DNA from: Actinomycetota bacterium
GTDB taxonomy: Bacteria > Actinomycetota > Rubrobacteria > Rubrobacterales > Rubrobacteraceae
Reading direction: 5' to 3'
Length of the DNA stretch: 64,000 nucleotides
NCBI GenBank assembly: GCA_902810695.1
Contig: CADDYV010000010.1
Span: 1-64,000, forward strand
In this document: positions 1 through 8,804 of the stretch, piece after piece
How the letters are laid out: each line of letters begins with the position of its first letter
Numbering within the stretch: position 1 is the stretch's first letter
Translations under genes and position numbers: made by a program
The notes under the pieces: generated by a model
Database searches by the model: none
Told to the model about the DNA's origin: nothing
What the model saw: the letters and a program-made list of their open reading frames with translations, nothing else

Positions 1-1
1 G

Positions 2-136
2 AGCATGGAACTCTACGACATAAACAAAGACCCAAAGCAGGATAAGAACATCGCTTCCTCTAACCAGAAGATCATCAAGAGGATGTTCCACGATTATGTT
101 CTGAAGGATGCTGGCGGTCCCTTGCCCGAATACTAG
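2..136 (+). CDS. Sulfatase-like protein, C-terminal fragment (cut by window start)
   Basis: Only the last 44 codons are visible; the gene begins before the window. The peptide opens with an ELYDINKDPKQDKNIA segment, which resembles the C-terminal 'W-ELYDL-x-x-DP-x-E-x-x-N-L' signature of arylsulfatases and related alkaline-phosphatase-superfamily hydrolases, and ends with a basic/aromatic stretch and PEY. No catalytic residues are inside the window, so the assignment rests on the tail motif alone. The stop lies 4 bp from the end of the convergent MFS pseudogene. Confidence 0.55.
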   Translation, partial: SMELYDINKDPKQDKNIASSNQKIIKRMFHDYVLKDAGGPLPEY

Positions 137-139
137 CCG

Positions 140-838
140 CTAACTCAACTCCTGCACCGAGCGCAAGCTCAGTCCGGCCAGCGCGAGCGCCGCGAGAATC
201 GAGCCGCCCGCGACCCCCGACATTATCCAGCCGAAGGCCGCCGCACCGCCAAAGTCCTGCTTGGCGAGCATCGGCAGCGCCACCTGCACCGCGCCGCCGA
301 AGAACACGTTGACGAGCGAGAACAGAAGAATCGTCGCCCACGGCCACTGCGAAGCCCTAACTACCCGGAACCCCTCCCGCAGCTCGCGCCAGTAGCCGGG
401 GATTCCGCCCGCCGGGGCGGCGCTCCTCGGAGACCAGTTCCGGGATTATGCCCTCGACGCCGGCATGAAGAACGCGCTGAATGCTCCGAAAAACGCGGCG
501 AGCGCCCACACGTCCCAGACGCTCAGGTTGCCCGTCAGGAGCAACATCACTACTGCACCGAGCACCAGGATGTGTACCGCGTCGGTGAGCAGCATCGCGT
601 TTCTGCGCGGGAAACGGTCCACGACCACGCCCCCGAGCAAAAGAAAGAAGAGCTGCGGCACGAAGTAGAAAACGAACGCGAGGCTCAACTGCTCGGGCGT
701 GCCGCCGAGCTCGAAGACCAGGAAGGGGAGTGCGGTTCCGTATACCCGGTCTCTGAGGAAACTCACGGTCTCGCCGAACCACAGCAGCCGGAACCGCCTC
801 TCGGCCAGCGGCGAGAGTATCCGAGATCTCGCTACCAT
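140..838 (-). pseudogene. Decayed MFS transporter (frameshift plus internal deletion)
   Basis: The first frame (starting at MVARSRILSPL, ATG at 838) encodes the first transmembrane segments of an MFS drug/enterobactin-exporter-like protein up to FFMPASRA near 446. A one-base shift then changes frame, and the expected continuation IIPELVSEERR follows at once. After about fifteen more residues the similarity jumps to GIPGYWRELREGF in yet another frame, and the helix-7/8-like segment TILLFSLVNVFFGG ends at a TAG at 140. Relative to the usual roughly 400-residue family, helices 4-6 and most of the C-terminal half are missing. It cannot make a working transporter. Confidence 0.8.
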
Positions 839-945
839 CTCTACGATGCCCAGAGCGCCATCCTTCCCGAATCTTTGGCCGCAGGGCAATATACCATCCC
901 GGCCAGATGCCTCTGTGCCCTGAGGCGCCGTGATAGAATCGAGGT

Positions 946-1362
946 ATGTCTGAGATCAGGAAGAAAGTAGAGAAGACTGACGAGGAGTGGCGCGAGGAGC
1001 TTACTCCGGAGCAGTATCAGATCACGCGCAAGAAAGGTACCGAACCGCCCTTTACCGGAGAGTTCTGGAACAACCACGACGAGGGCGTCTACCGCTGCGT
1101 GTGCTGCGGGGCTCCGCTTTTCAGCTCCGAGACCAAGTACGACTCCGGCACGGGCTGGCCGAGCTTCTGGGCTCCGCTGGATGAGAACAACATCGCCACC
1201 GAAGAAGATCGCAGCCTGTTCATGCGCCGCACCGAGGTCCACTGCGCCGTGTGCGGGGCTCACCAGGGGCACCTCTTTGGCGACGGGCCGAAGCCCACGG
1301 GCAAACGCTACTGCATCAACTCCGCCTCGCTCCGCTTCGATCCCGGCAGGCGCCAGGACTGA
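946..1362 (+). CDS. msrB: Peptide-methionine (R)-S-oxide reductase
   Basis: This 138-residue enzyme reduces the R-sulfoxide of oxidised methionine in proteins. It has the two zinc-binding CxxC pairs (C51/C54 in YRCVCCG and C100/C103 in VHCAVCG), the SGTGWPSF substrate loop and the catalytic cysteine C123 in RYCINSASL. Length and architecture are those of a complete single-domain MsrB; no MsrA partner is in the window. GAGG just upstream can serve as the ribosome-binding site. The neighbours on both sides are pseudogenes, so it is an intact gene in a decaying stretch. Confidence 0.95.
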   Translation: MSEIRKKVEKTDEEWREELTPEQYQITRKKGTEPPFTGEFWNNHDEGVYRCVCCGAPLFSSETKYDSGTGWPSFWAPLDENNIATEEDRSLFMRRTEVHCAVCGAHQGHLFGDGPKPTGKRYCINSASLRFDPGRRQD

Positions 1363-1436
1363 GTAGTTTTCCGTTCCGGGAAACTTGCAGACCTTACCGA
1401 ACCGTAGTTTTACAGTCGGGCTTGCTGGCTATGAGG

Positions 1437-1852
1437 CTACGGCCAGCGTCGGTATTTGGTGGCTTTCGGCGTAGGGTTATTTTTCCGATCCTGCAGGTTC
1501 GCGGAAGAGACGCTACAGGCCTCAACTCTGGTGGTGGGCAACTGGTTCGAGACTAGCCAGTGGTTCGCTATCTGCTTTACCAGTTCCGGGAAGGACACGG
1601 AGAGTGCCATCTTGTCAATGAAGGCATTGGCCCCAGACGGTGGGCTTTGGTTATATCTTCGGGACTGTTGCTGGCCGAAAACATTACCACTGGTAGAAGT
1701 TCCGTTCGTTCGTCGGCACGTATGCGCCGCAGCGTTTCAAAGCCGTCCATCCAGGGCATGTGCAGATCGAGCATGATGAGTTGCGGCATGTCGTTTGTGT
1801 CCCTTCCGGCGTTTTCGCGTTTGTCATCTACGATCAATAGCTCCTCGCCCAT
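1437..1852 (-). pseudogene. Decayed response-regulator receiver domain
   Basis: Reading from ATG 1852, GEELLIVDDKREN gives the acidic pocket of a receiver domain. About 30 residues that normally follow are absent, and the sequence resumes at DMPQLIMLDLHMPWMDGFETLRRI, which carries the phospho-acceptor aspartate. After KAHRLG a one-base frameshift occurs; in the next frame the expected ANAFIDKMALSVSFPELVKQI continues, including the conserved lysine region, and runs to a TAG at 1437. Small standalone receivers of this type (Rcp1-like) are typically about 140 residues. A TTG at 1873 is an alternative start. Two independent lesions mark it as a pseudogene. Confidence 0.8.
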
Positions 1853-2074
1853 GTGAGCCTCACCCTCCGGCAAACCAATGTACTCCCTTAATCAAAGGAA
1901 AACTTTAGCTGCACCCCAAAGGACCGCGACGAGGAGCGTGAAGTTTACACAGGTGAAGTCCGCTAGAGGCTGGATGGGACTTAGCTCTGCGGTTCTTCCG
2001 GTAATTTTCTAGCTAGGCCGGGGCGATCGTGATAAAGTGCTGGCGGTAATCAGGCGGGGGCGGAGTTGTAACCG

Positions 2075-3367
2075 GTGGCTACCCTGGTGAATGAGACGCT
2101 GGCAACGCATAACTCGAAGACAAAAGCGGGTGAGCCCGTCCTGCTCCAGCGAGAGATCCGCGACACGCCGTGGCGTATAGAGCCGCCGCAGTTGCGGGTG
2201 CCAGTAACGTTTCTTCTCGATGATCCCTGCCCCGGCTGGAACCCTTACTACTTTCACGACCAGTTCAACCCGCGAAGTGCATCGCACATACCCAACTCCT
2301 TCCTTGAAGGCTTCGCGGATGTAGTCGAGCGTACGGGTATCCGTGGAAAATTCTCGATCATCCCGCATCCTTTCGGTCTGGGACCGGTCAGCGAGCACGT
2401 GGAGGGCGTCTCCGACCACGACCTCGCCGCTTGGGTGGGGACGGTGCGCGAGCGGGTTGCGCCCTTCATGGACCTCAGCCCAGAGGTCGTTACGCACTGG
2501 AACGCGCTCGACATCGAAACGGGCAAACTCCATCCTTTCTGGGAGCCGATCTGGGTTGCGCAGCAATCGCGGGAAACGCTCGCCCGCTACATACGATATG
2601 GGCTGGACATCCTGGATCACACCGGGCTCCCCGCTAATGGCGTTACCTCCTCGTGGAGTACGGGCAGCACGAACGAGGAGCCTTATGCCGCCGCCATCGG
2701 CGACGCGCTGCGGGAGACCAGGAACCCCGAGGTAACGTGGTACTTTCTGCATCCCGACACGGCGTTGCCCTACGTACCGCCTCGCCTCGTGCCGAACGAT
2801 TCCGGGGTCGCCGTGGTCAGCATCGTCTGCTGCGTCGGTGATTTCGCGTGGAGTACCCTTGACGGCAACCCGGCGGAGATTGACGCCATGATCAGCGCGG
2901 ACGGTGGAGCCGGACGGCTCGTGGATGCGTGCGACCCGCGTGGCATCGTCGCCTTCGTCTCGCACTGGCAGTCTCTGTACTCCAACGGCAACGAGGCGGG
3001 CCTCAAGGCGCTGGAGACTATCGCGCGGCGCGTGAAACAATGCCTCGGCGACCGTGTGCAGTGGATGCGGTGCAGCGACATCGCGCGATACGCAGCCGCA
3101 ACCGCGAACCTCACCGCGAACGCGCAAGATGAAAACCGCACGAGCTTCACTACAGACATATCCTGTCCGGCTCTTACCGTAAGCAGGCCGCACGAGGCTG
3201 ATGTCATCCCCGCGAGCGTAAGGATCCAACGCGCAGGAGAGACACAACCGCTACGACGCGTTGATGATCCGCGGACGCTCGGGCCCGGCTCCTGGACGGT
3301 GCGCGATGGTCGCCTGTGCGTCTGCTGGAACATGCGCCGTGACGACGCGCTGGTGCTGGATCGGTAG
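2075..3367 (+). CDS. Conserved protein of unknown function (possible polysaccharide-deacetylase-like fold)
   Basis: The protein has 430 residues and a GTG start, with a GGAG-type site upstream. There is no signal peptide or membrane segment. An early VTFLLDDPCPGWNPYYFH segment followed by FSIIPHPFG, VTHWNALDIETG and a late IVAFVSHWQSLYSNG stretch gives a spread of Asp/His residues like those in NodB-type deacetylases and other metal-dependent alpha/beta-barrel carbohydrate enzymes. That resemblance is weak and I do not assign a reaction. Codon use matches the neighbours. It is monocistronic, ahead of an ABC binding protein. Confidence 0.7.
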   Translation: MATLVNETLATHNSKTKAGEPVLLQREIRDTPWRIEPPQLRVPVTFLLDDPCPGWNPYYFHDQFNPRSASHIPNSFLEGFADVVERTGIRGKFSIIPHPFGLGPVSEHVEGVSDHDLAAWVGTVRERVAPFMDLSPEVVTHWNALDIETGKLHPFWEPIWVAQQSRETLARYIRYGLDILDHTGLPANGVTSSWSTGSTNEEPYAAAIGDALRETRNPEVTWYFLHPDTALPYVPPRLVPNDSGVAVVSIVCCVGDFAWSTLDGNPAEIDAMISADGGAGRLVDACDPRGIVAFVSHWQSLYSNGNEAGLKALETIARRVKQCLGDRVQWMRCSDIARYAAATANLTANAQDENRTSFTTDISCPALTVSRPHEADVIPASVRIQRAGETQPLRRVDDPRTLGPGSWTVRDGRLCVCWNMRRDDALVLDR

Positions 3368-3514
3368 CTTGAGAGGAGATGCGCGGGGTAGAGGAATCTT
3401 ACTGAAGCAGAAGGGAAAGTAGCACGGGGTAGCCGGAGGCCGGCTTAGAGCCCCCAGAATTATCGCGCGGTTGGATGGCGCGAGCTGGGATCAACGGTTT
3501 AGGGGTAGGATCGC

Positions 3515-5194
3515 ATGATTGCCGGAAACATACCTGCAAAAGATAGGGGCGTACTGGAGACGAGGAGCGTAACCCGCCGTGACTTTCTCAAGATCGGCGG
3601 CGCGGGGCTGGCGGGAGCGGCGCTGCTGGGGGTCGCGGGCTGCGGCGGTGGAAGTAAAAATCAGCAAGGTGGGGGAAAGCCGATCAAGGGCGGCACGTTG
3701 CAGGCTACCTCCCAGCAGGACCCACCATCTCTGGACCCGGCGCTGGCTTACGACGGGTATAGCTGGGCTCTGATTCACGGCCTGTTCGTCACCCCGATCA
3801 CCTACACCAGGACCGGCGAGGGATTCGTACCCTGGGCGGCGAAGTCCGTGCCCAAGCCAGAGAACGGCGGCCTGAAGTACGTCTTCGACATCCATCCCGG
3901 CATCAAGTTCACCAACGGCGAGTCGGCTGATGCCGCGGCTTTCAAGTACCAGATCGAACGGGTCCTAAACCCCAAGACAAAAAGCCCCCTGGCAGGCTTC
4001 TACACCAACATCGTGGGAGCCAAGAAATACCGCAGCAATCCCAAAGGAAGCGTAAAGGGCATAAAGGTTCTCTCGCCGACGAAGATACAGTTCGACCTCG
4101 AAAAGCCGGACCAGATCTTCCTGCAAACCATGTGCATACCCTCGGCTTCGGCGGTCCCGAAGAAGGCGGTCGAGAAATACGGGCAGGACTTCGCGAGCCA
4201 CCCGGTAGGGGCCGGGCCTTTCAAGCTGGAGCAGTGGAAGCGCGGCTCGAAGCTGATCCTGGCGAAGAACAAGAACTACTTCGACAAGAACACTGCGGCC
4301 AGGCTGGACAGGCTCGTATACACTATTGGCTTCGATCCGCACACCGGAATCTTGCGCGTGGAGCAGGGTACTGCGGACTACGTGTACGCCAACAACACCA
4401 TACCGTCGGGAGACTTCAACGCCGTGGTGAACAATCCCAAGTGGAAGAGTTACGTTCACCACGCCACGCTCAACGAGCTCGGCTACGTATATATGAACAT
4501 GAAGATGAAGCCGTTCGACAGCCCGAAGGTGCGCGAGGCGATGCAGTACGCAATTGATAAGGGACGCATCATCCAGGTGATAAATGGCACGGGTACGGTA
4601 GCCAACCAGATCCTGCCGCCTCACATGCCTGGTTACGACAGGAGTATCAAAAATATCCCCTACGATCCGGGCAAAGCCAGGAGCCTCCTCAAAGAAGCCG
4701 GATACAAAAACGGCTTCACCCTCGATTACTGGAATTCAAACGACGACGACCGCCCCAAGATAGACCAGGTGATTCAGCAGAACCTCTCGGATGTCGGGGT
4801 CAAGGTCAACATCCACAGCGTCTCGCTCGCCTCGTACGTGAGCAGGATGCCGACGGGTAAGATCCAGATCGGATTCTCGACGTGGTCCGAAGACTTCCCG
4901 GACCCCTCGGACTTTCTGAATATTCTGTTCAACTCGGACCAGATCCCCACCAACAACCAGCCCCAGTACTCCAATCCGAAGGTAGACAAGGAGTTGAATC
5001 GGGCGCAGTACATGCTGGACAGGAAGAAGCGGCTCGCGCTCTACCAGAAGATCCAGAAGCAGATCCTCTCGGCCCACCCGATAGTCCCGCTCTACTTCGG
5101 TGTCGAGTACGACTTTATCTCGCCAAAGGTCGGCGGGTTTTACATACACCCGGTGTGGCACCAGGTATACGCGGACTGGTATCTGACCGGGTAG
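3515..5194 (+). CDS. ABC transporter substrate-binding lipoprotein, family 5 (peptide/nickel type)
   Basis: This 559-residue extracytoplasmic solute receptor has a twin-arginine-like RRDFLKIGGAGLAGAALL leader ending in a lipobox (VAGC), so it is probably exported and lipid-anchored. The mature part shows family-5 landmarks: SLDPA near the N-terminus, a FxxxxGVKF-like segment (DIHPGIKFTNGE), HPVGAGPFK and VREAMQYAIDK. The ligand is probably an oligopeptide or similar organic solute but cannot be read from sequence. No permease or ATPase gene adjoins it, unlike its paralogue at 43592, which has the same leader design. The start follows a weak GGGTAGGA site. Confidence 0.9.
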   Translation: MIAGNIPAKDRGVLETRSVTRRDFLKIGGAGLAGAALLGVAGCGGGSKNQQGGGKPIKGGTLQATSQQDPPSLDPALAYDGYSWALIHGLFVTPITYTRTGEGFVPWAAKSVPKPENGGLKYVFDIHPGIKFTNGESADAAAFKYQIERVLNPKTKSPLAGFYTNIVGAKKYRSNPKGSVKGIKVLSPTKIQFDLEKPDQIFLQTMCIPSASAVPKKAVEKYGQDFASHPVGAGPFKLEQWKRGSKLILAKNKNYFDKNTAARLDRLVYTIGFDPHTGILRVEQGTADYVYANNTIPSGDFNAVVNNPKWKSYVHHATLNELGYVYMNMKMKPFDSPKVREAMQYAIDKGRIIQVINGTGTVANQILPPHMPGYDRSIKNIPYDPGKARSLLKEAGYKNGFTLDYWNSNDDDRPKIDQVIQQNLSDVGVKVNIHSVSLASYVSRMPTGKIQIGFSTWSEDFPDPSDFLNILFNSDQIPTNNQPQYSNPKVDKELNRAQYMLDRKKRLALYQKIQKQILSAHPIVPLYFGVEYDFISPKVGGFYIHPVWHQVYADWYLTG

Positions 5195-5201
5195 AAATCC
5201 T

Positions 5202-6380
5202 CTAGAAAAAGTCCGGGTTGAAGACCCAGGGATCACCGGCAGGGAAGATTTTCTGCGCGAGATCGAGTGCTCGCGTCGAACTCGCCGTGATGAGCCCGCG
5301 CCGGGCGAGGTTTTCCGGAGAGAGATACCCGGCGTAGAGTTGCGCTAGTTGCTGCACCTTGAGCTCTACAAATTCACCTGATCTGGCGTCCCTGACTACC
5401 TCACCCTCGGATACGGTGTAATCCCCGGAGTTTTCTGGCAGCGCATCATCCTGGACTTTCAGAACCAGAGGGAATTCGATGGAGCGTCTCAGGCATCTCA
5501 GGGCTTCCGATACGTCTACCAGACGTAGCATCTGCTCCGGGAAGATCTTCATCTCGACATAGGAGTTGCCCAGATACGGGTGCAGCGGCTCTCCTGGCGA
5601 GGTGCGGCATTTGATCCGGAAAACTGCGGGATCGAGAGCGGCTAGGAACGAGAGCAAGCCCGCCCGAGACTCCGGGTTGCTCCAGATGAGTTCTCTGACC
5701 TCAAGGGTTCGGAAGGGTGTGCGATCTTCCTGATATGCCGTTTGCCGGTAGAGGAGATAACCTTCGATCTTACCGCTGGATTCGTAGACGGCGGCTTCGA
5801 GGTCGTTGCGGGAGAGGGTTTTCCGCCAGTACGCCTCGCTGCGCAGGACGCAGCAAGGATGTCGGACGGCTTCTTCTTCAAAGAGTGCCATCATCTGCGG
5901 CAGGTCCTCGTCGTGGTAAGCGCGCACGTTTTTCTGCTCAGGGTGGGTGGTGAGGTTCGTGGGTTTCAGATCGTACTTAATACTCTCCAGGGCGAGTTCG
6001 AAACCGAAGAAGCGGTAGAAAGCATAGGAGAATGGCGTGAGCATCGAGAGAGGTACATCCCGCTCGCGCATCTGCCGCAGGGCCAGCCGCATAAGCTCGC
6101 CCGCGTAGCCTCTGCGGCGGTAGGCCGGATGCGTGGACACCGCCGCGACACCCCCCATCGAGACCGGGGATCCATCCACGCAGACCCGCAGCGGCAGGAC
6201 GGTAACGCTGGCTCGCGGCTCGCCATCTTCCTCTATTACGTACACCTGATCGGGGTCCAGGCGCGGGTTTTTCTCCGGCTCGTAGTACTCTTCCCAATAT
6301 TCCCGGTTCACCCCGAAGGAAGCCGCGCTCAGATGGGCGAGGCTTGTCTTGTCTTCTGACCGATATTTGCGAAGCTGCAA
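5202..6380 (-). CDS. Eis-type GNAT N-acetyltransferase
   Basis: A cytoplasmic acetyl-CoA-dependent acyltransferase of the Eis (enhanced intracellular survival) family, which acetylates amines on small molecules or proteins. The N-terminal GNAT core has the acetyl-CoA loop VSTHPAYRRRGYAGELM, followed by the TPFSYAFYRFFGFE segment that holds the catalytic tyrosine region, a second GNAT-like region and a C-terminal sterol-carrier-like domain. The chain ends in FNPDFF; in characterised Eis proteins the terminal carboxylate of a Phe serves as base. I prefer a TTG start at 6380 because GAGAGGAGAA lies at ideal spacing; a TTG at 6428 would add 16 residues. It converges with the ABC binding protein, 7 bp apart. 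Confidence 0.88.
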   Translation of the reverse strand: MQLRKYRSEDKTSLAHLSAASFGVNREYWEEYYEPEKNPRLDPDQVYVIEEDGEPRASVTVLPLRVCVDGSPVSMGGVAAVSTHPAYRRRGYAGELMRLALRQMRERDVPLSMLTPFSYAFYRFFGFELALESIKYDLKPTNLTTHPEQKNVRAYHDEDLPQMMALFEEEAVRHPCCVLRSEAYWRKTLSRNDLEAAVYESSGKIEGYLLYRQTAYQEDRTPFRTLEVRELIWSNPESRAGLLSFLAALDPAVFRIKCRTSPGEPLHPYLGNSYVEMKIFPEQMLRLVDVSEALRCLRRSIEFPLVLKVQDDALPENSGDYTVSEGEVVRDARSGEFVELKVQQLAQLYAGYLSPENLARRGLITASSTRALDLAQKIFPAGDPWVFNPDFF

Positions 6381-6455
6381 CGTTCTCCTCTCAATCTTCG
6401 AGCGGCGAGCCTCGGGCCGGGATGCCAAAGCGGGATCATCCGGCGAACCACGTTC

Positions 6456-7451
6456 TCACGCGCTGTTCTTTCGCGCGTGTTTGGGTTCGTGGTCGCGCCC
6501 GGACCGGTAGGCGGCTAGAGCCACCTCCAGAGTACGCAACCCGTCCTCGGCGCTCGCTCCCGCAGGAGCACCTTTGCGCACGCCGGAGAGGAAATCTTCC
6601 AGCATCAGCCGGTTCATGTCCTCGCCGGTGCTCAGGAATTCGGTGCTCGATGTGTCGTGGTTGAACACGGTAAGCGACGGGGCGAAAGCGTCCACGCTTA
6701 TTACGCCTCTGGTGCCGACGATCTGCAGCGTGAGGTCCCCCCAGGTCGGGTACCCTGCGCCCCGCGACCAGCTGGGGTCTATGGTCGAAAACGTGCCGTT
6801 TTCGAGTTCAAGCGTGAGTATGGCGCCGTCGTCTATCTCTCCATCTCCGAAGAAGGTCCCGATCTCGGCGTAGACGCTCTGTACTTCGGTGCCGAGCATC
6901 CACCTCAAGAGGTCCGCCACGTGCACGGTGTGATCCATGACCGCCCCGCCCCCCGACGCCTCTGGCTCGAGGAACCATCCGCCGGGGATCTTGCCGTGGT
7001 TGGTGCCGTTGACGGCGATGATGCGCCCGATCTCACCTGATTCGATAACCTGCTTTGCCTGCCTGACCGCCGGGGTGTAGCGTACCGGAAAGGCGATCCG
7101 CAGTTGCAGATTTGCCCGGCGGGACGCTTCGATCATCGCGCGGGCGTCATCGGTCGTTGTGGCGATCGGCTTCTCGCACAGGACATGCACTCCTCCTTCG
7201 AGAGCTGCTGACACGTCGCGCAGATGCTTGCTGTTCTCCGAGCAGACGATAACGGCCTCGGTTTCCTCGAAGAGCTTTTTGGCATCCTCGAAAAAGCGCA
7301 CCCTGTAGCGTTCGGCAGCCTCCCGGCCCCTGGAAGGGTTATCGTCGGTGATCCCGACGAATTCTGCTAGCCCGGAGAGATCCCCCAGCGCGCTGGCGTA
7401 ATCGTGGGCGTGCAGGTGGGCGAAACTGACGATACCTGCTCTGGGCTTCAT
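6456..7451 (-). CDS. Gfo/Idh/MocA family NAD(P)-dependent oxidoreductase
   Basis: This 331-residue dehydrogenase belongs to the glucose-fructose oxidoreductase/inositol dehydrogenase superfamily, which oxidises or reduces sugars and cyclitols. The N-terminal Rossmann domain contains the family EKPIA motif (HVLCEKPIATT), and the C-terminal sheet domain contains GGGAVMDHTVHVADLLRW with the conserved histidine. The nucleotide-binding start (GIVSFAHLHAHDY) deviates from the classic GxGxxG. The substrate is unknown. Its start overlaps the end of the upstream paralogue (7448-8431) by an ATGA, so the two are translationally coupled. Confidence 0.9.
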   Translation of the reverse strand: MKPRAGIVSFAHLHAHDYASALGDLSGLAEFVGITDDNPSRGREAAERYRVRFFEDAKKLFEETEAVIVCSENSKHLRDVSAALEGGVHVLCEKPIATTTDDARAMIEASRRANLQLRIAFPVRYTPAVRQAKQVIESGEIGRIIAVNGTNHGKIPGGWFLEPEASGGGAVMDHTVHVADLLRWMLGTEVQSVYAEIGTFFGDGEIDDGAILTLELENGTFSTIDPSWSRGAGYPTWGDLTLQIVGTRGVISVDAFAPSLTVFNHDTSSTEFLSTGEDMNRLMLEDFLSGVRKGAPAGASAEDGLRTLEVALAAYRSGRDHEPKHARKNSA

Positions 7452-8431
7452 CGCAGGTTCACCGGTTTGCCGCTGGCAGCCGACTGTGCAGCCGCGAGCC
7501 CGATGCGCAGCGCCTCGCAGGCATCCTCACCGCTCACCGCTGGCTCCTGTCCGGTGCGGGCGCACGCGAGGAAATGCTCCAGCTCGGACTGGTACGGGCT
7601 CTTTCCCACCTGCCGCTCGGGGCTTTCGCTGCCATCTTCGCCATCTCCGTCAGCGACCAGGACCATCAGGGGAGAATATCTGGTGCTGTCTATGGTGACG
7701 AGGGCGCGGGATCCCGCAACCTCTACGGCGTAGCAGAAAGGAGCGGGATAGCCCCAGTGTCCCTCGACGTGGGCGATCGCACCGCTCGCGAAGCGCAACG
7801 TAACCAGCGCGTAGTCCAGGCGGCCGTACTGGCGTCCCAGCGCGTTTCTGGCGTATACGCGCTCGACCTCGCCGAAAGACCATCGGAGGAAGTCGAAGTC
7901 GTGAATGAGCAGGTCAACGATCGGACCCCCGCTCGATCTCCAGTCGGCGTACCAGTCGTTCCACCCGCTGAGAAACGGCGACTTCCGGCTGGTTCTTATC
8001 ACCCCTACCTCGCCCAGTGCCCCCTCATCTATGAGGTTCTTGAGCCGTGCGTATTCGGGGAAGAAGCGTACCACGTGGCCGACGAAGAGCCGCTCCGGGT
8101 TGTCAGAGAAAGCTTCGAGGATAACCTCAGCATCTTCGAGGGAGCGGGCGATGGGTTTCTCCAGGATCACATACTTGCCCTCGCGCGCGGCCTTGAGAGC
8201 CACCTCGCGGTGAAAGATGGTCGGCAGGCAGATGTCCACCACGTCCACATCTTCTCCGGCAACCAGCTCTTCATAAGATCTGTAAGCAGTGCTCCCCGAA
8301 GTTTCGGCGGCAGCAACGGCATTTTCAAAGCGGACATCCGCGACACCTACCACCTGCGCCTCAGGTATCTTAGTGTAGGCATCCAGGTGGACGCACCCGA
8401 TGAAACCAGCGCCGACCAGCCCGATCTTCAA
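7448..8431 (-). CDS. Gfo/Idh/MocA family NAD(P)-dependent oxidoreductase
   Basis: The first gene of a two-gene operon with the paralogue at 6456. The start is TTG at 8431 (LKIGLVGAGFIGCVHLDAY) because it follows GAGAGGGG at proper spacing and places the GxGxxG dinucleotide motif at residue 7, as usual in the family; the reading frame remains open upstream but lacks similarity there. It has the EKPIA motif (VILEKPIARS) and the GGPIVDLLIHDFDFLRW segment that supplies the catalytic histidine region. At 327 residues it is full length. The pair probably act on related sugar or inositol derivatives; no transporter or isomerase adjoins to specify which. Confidence 0.9.
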   Translation of the reverse strand: MKIGLVGAGFIGCVHLDAYTKIPEAQVVGVADVRFENAVAAAETSGSTAYRSYEELVAGEDVDVVDICLPTIFHREVALKAAREGKYVILEKPIARSLEDAEVILEAFSDNPERLFVGHVVRFFPEYARLKNLIDEGALGEVGVIRTSRKSPFLSGWNDWYADWRSSGGPIVDLLIHDFDFLRWSFGEVERVYARNALGRQYGRLDYALVTLRFASGAIAHVEGHWGYPAPFCYAVEVAGSRALVTIDSTRYSPLMVLVADGDGEDGSESPERQVGKSPYQSELEHFLACARTGQEPAVSGEDACEALRIGLAAAQSAASGKPVNLR

Positions 8432-8635
8432 GCTGCCCCTCTCACGACCACTAACAGGCCCTCGTAAACCTCGCGCATCAACAACCTGATAAACTCCCCG
8501 TCGTTTCCCGGAGCAGGGATCATAACTCGAATCGAAATCCAAGATCAAGCCAGAGGAGCCCCAGAATTCACAGTTGCGGATAACAACGACCCTGACGAAC
8601 GCTGCTCGGACGTGGTGCATCTTTCCCGCTTACAC

Positions 8636-8666
8636 AAAAAGCCCGTCGGCTAGAAAACCGACGGGC
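8636..8666 (-). terminator. Rho-independent terminator of tRNA-Glu
   Basis: On the minus strand GCCCGTCGG, a short T-rich loop and CCGACGGGC form a 9-bp GC-rich stem directly followed by a T run (8636-8640). It sits 10 bp beyond the 3' end of the tRNA-Glu gene and should end that transcript. Confidence 0.9.
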
Positions 8667-8675
8667 CTGATAGAG

Positions 8676-8748
8676 TGACCCCACCGGGATTCGAACCCGG
8701 GTTTTCGCCGTGAGAGGGCGATGTCCTTGGCCTCTAGACGATGGGGCC
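8676..8748 (-). tRNA. tRNA-Glu (anticodon CTC)
   Basis: The 73-nt cloverleaf reads GGCCCCATC at the 5' end and GGGGTCA at the 3' end. The acceptor pairs GGCCCC with GGGGTC (one G-T pair), and the anticodon stem CGCC/GGCG encloses CTCTCAC, giving anticodon CTC for GAG codons. The T arm has the standard GGTTCGAATCC. CCA is not encoded. It lies downstream of gltX on the same strand, separated by the S66 peptidase remnant, and has its own terminator. Confidence 0.95.
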
Positions 8749-8804
8749 GACATAAAAGCAGGAATAGAGTTTAGCCGATCAAGCACGTTCCGTCAAAAGC
8801 TTTG

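Noticed and set aside
75-347. A 90-codon minus-strand frame over the MFS pseudogene
   Set aside because: It is the wrong frame of the decayed transporter; the helix-like residues appear in the neighbouring frame.
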